DNA of 7,224 nucleotides. It comes from an uncultured Bacilli bacterium. Its GTDB lineage: Bacteria; Bacillota_I; Bacilli_A; RF39; UBA660. The notes under the pieces are model-generated. The model was not told the origin of the DNA and made no database searches. It saw only the letters and a list, made by a program, of their open reading frames with translations. Positions 6,393-7,224 of this stretch are shown in pieces. Every line of letters begins with the position of its first letter. Within the stretch, counting starts at the first letter, position 1. Where the stretch lies: assembly GCA_947632255.1 (NCBI GenBank), contig CANROL010000056.1, positions 1 to 7,224 of the forward strand. The letters run 5' to 3'. The position numbers and the translations under genes were made by a program.

Positions 6393-7142
6393 ATGATAGA
6401 TTTTAAATTAAAAAATGAGTATAATGTATACATTGATGAAGCTGGAGATGAAGGAATAAATAAAGGTTCTAAATACTTTATTTTAACGGCATTAATTGTT
6501 GATAAAAATAAAGATTTAGAAATAGCTAAAAATGTAGATATAATAAAACAAAATTTAGAAATGAATATAAAAGAACAGTTACATTGGAAATTATTAAAGG
6601 GCATGCCAAACAAAAACATGATAATGGATATAATTAAAAATTTAGATATACTTATCATTAATGTAATCGTTGATACAAAATGCATTAATATTATTCCTTC
6701 AAACAATATATATAATTATTTTAGTGGCTATTTATATGAAAGAATATGCTGGTATATGAAAGAAAAAAGTGGAAAAGCAAATATTAATATTAGTTCAAGA
6801 GGTAATCTTTCTAAAAAAAATTTAAGTGAATATTTAAACAAAAAAAATCATAAAAAATTTAATATTGATGTTCAGTATATTAAAACAATTAAAATAGTTC
6901 CAAATGAACGAAAAAGACTTCTTCAATTAACTGACTGCTGCTGTAGTGCATTATTTCAAGCTTTAAAATATAGCAATAATAATCATTTTAATTACATTAA
7001 AAAGATAAAAGAAAAAATTTATTGCAAAAATAATAATTATTTAAGCTATGGTTTAAAACTTGTTCCTAGCAATAGTCAAGCAGCAGAATTAAAATCATTA
7101 ATACTTTATATAACAAAAAAAAGTGAGCTTTCCCCTGCCTGA
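6393..7142 (+). CDS. DUF3800 family protein (RNase H-like)
   Basis: This 249-residue protein carries the hallmarks of DUF3800. There is an N-terminal strand ending in an acidic signature, NVYIDEAGDEG (D15, E16, D19), followed by KYFILTALIV. QLHWKLLKG (62-70) resembles the family's L-H-[FW] segment. A middle strand with an Asp, NVIVDTK (D94), an SSRG segment (R136) and a C-terminal helix LLQLTDCCCSALFQAL (Q178, D181) complete the pattern. The placing of D15, D94 and D181 fits the acidic metal-binding residues of an RNase H-like fold, suggesting a nuclease, but the biochemical role of the family is not settled. The start at 6393 is the only Met before the first conserved strand and has no ribosome binding site. 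CCC at 182-184 is unusual. The final SELSPA codons lie in an abruptly GC-richer block, so the native C-terminus may have been replaced. DUF3800 genes often sit near mobile DNA; that is general recollection. Confidence 0.8.
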   Translation: MIDFKLKNEYNVYIDEAGDEGINKGSKYFILTALIVDKNKDLEIAKNVDIIKQNLEMNIKEQLHWKLLKGMPNKNMIMDIIKNLDILIINVIVDTKCINIIPSNNIYNYFSGYLYERICWYMKEKSGKANINISSRGNLSKKNLSEYLNKKNHKKFNIDVQYIKTIKIVPNERKRLLQLTDCCCSALFQALKYSNNNHFNYIKKIKEKIYCKNNNYLSYGLKLVPSNSQAAELKSLILYITKKSELSPA

Positions 7143-7224
7143 AGGATCCCACAAGGCAAGCTTGCTGGTATATATTACATATACCCTTCAGCAATTCAGC
7201 GAACTACTCACTCACTAACTAAAT
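7115..7224 (-). other. GC-rich block of nested inverted repeats: possible structured RNA or mobile-element end (cut by window)
   Basis: At about 7123 composition changes sharply (26 of the 60 bases at 7141-7200 are G or C). The block holds several inverted repeats: CTGAAGG (7139-7145) with CCTTCAG (7185-7191), the palindrome GCAAGCTTGC (7156-7165), GGTATAT (7167-7173) with ATATACC (7179-7185), TGCCT (7136-7140) with AGGCA (7154-7158), and AGTGAG (7122-7127) with CTCACT (7207-7212 or 7211-7216). Some are mutually exclusive. On the minus strand the outermost stem runs straight into eight T (7122-7115), as in a structured transcript ending at an intrinsic terminator. It matches no riboswitch, tmRNA, SRP RNA or RNase P signature that I know. 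An IS200/IS605-type end, whose recombination sites are hairpins, is another option. No gene is visible after 7142. Confidence 0.45.

Noticed and set aside
6383..6706. 107-residue minus-strand reading frame opposite the DUF3800 gene
   Set aside because: It is antisense to a gene with clear family motifs, its Phe/Ile/Ser-rich composition is what the complement of AT-rich coding sequence gives, and it has no family resemblance of its own.
7144..7164. Cloning-vector contamination suggested by GGATCC and AAGCTT restriction sites
   Set aside because: These two hexamers also fall within inverted repeats, and the surrounding AT-rich spacers do not resemble a multiple cloning site.
7139..7224. Known riboswitch, T-box, SRP RNA or tmRNA in the GC-rich right edge
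   Set aside because: None of the conserved core sequences that I know for these families is present, so only a generic structured-element call is justified.

Overview
The window looks like a chromosomal segment of a very AT-rich Bacillota bacterium. I estimate by eye that about a quarter of the bases are G or C. Support comes from the AAA/AAT/TTA-dominated codon use, strong AGGAG-type ribosome binding sites, short T-tailed terminators and the presence of tmcAL (ylbM family), a gene typical of Bacilli and relatives. Tryptophan is written TGG and one gene stops at TGA, so the standard bacterial code applies and the Mycoplasma code does not. A Bacilli or Mollicutes-like gut lineage is a reasonable guess but is not proven here.

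Left part (1-448): the 3' end of a gene for a Rpn/PD-(D/E)XK family putative transposase-nuclease enters the window already open and ends at 363. A long imperfect hairpin with a T run follows. Middle part (523-5105): housekeeping genes for tRNA modification and DNA repair. tmcAL (tRNA(Met) anticodon acetylation) runs rightward and converges on a leftward polA-fpg pair. polA encodes DNA polymerase I, and fpg, 15 bases downstream of it, encodes the 8-oxoguanine glycosylase. The tmcAL and fpg stop codons both fall within one 14-bp perfect inverted repeat that can serve as a two-way terminator. The product of fpg removes oxidised bases and DNA polymerase I fills the gap, so the pair forms a small base-excision-repair operon.

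Right part (5121-7224): an unrecognised 291-residue protein gene runs leftward, with its own promoter and a terminator that separates it from polA. Divergent from it, across 315 bp carrying back-to-back promoters, is a DUF3800-family (RNase H-like) gene. Its start lacks a ribosome binding site and follows a 13-codon, cysteine-rich ORF that contains a 10-bp perfect inverted repeat, an arrangement suggesting translational coupling. The last roughly 100 bases change abruptly to a GC-richer block dense with inverted repeats, which forms the end of the DUF3800 reading frame. It is probably the edge of a mobile element or of a structured RNA gene cut off by the window.

The accessory character is concentrated at both ends (Rpn at the left, DUF3800 and the structured block at the right) around a conserved core.
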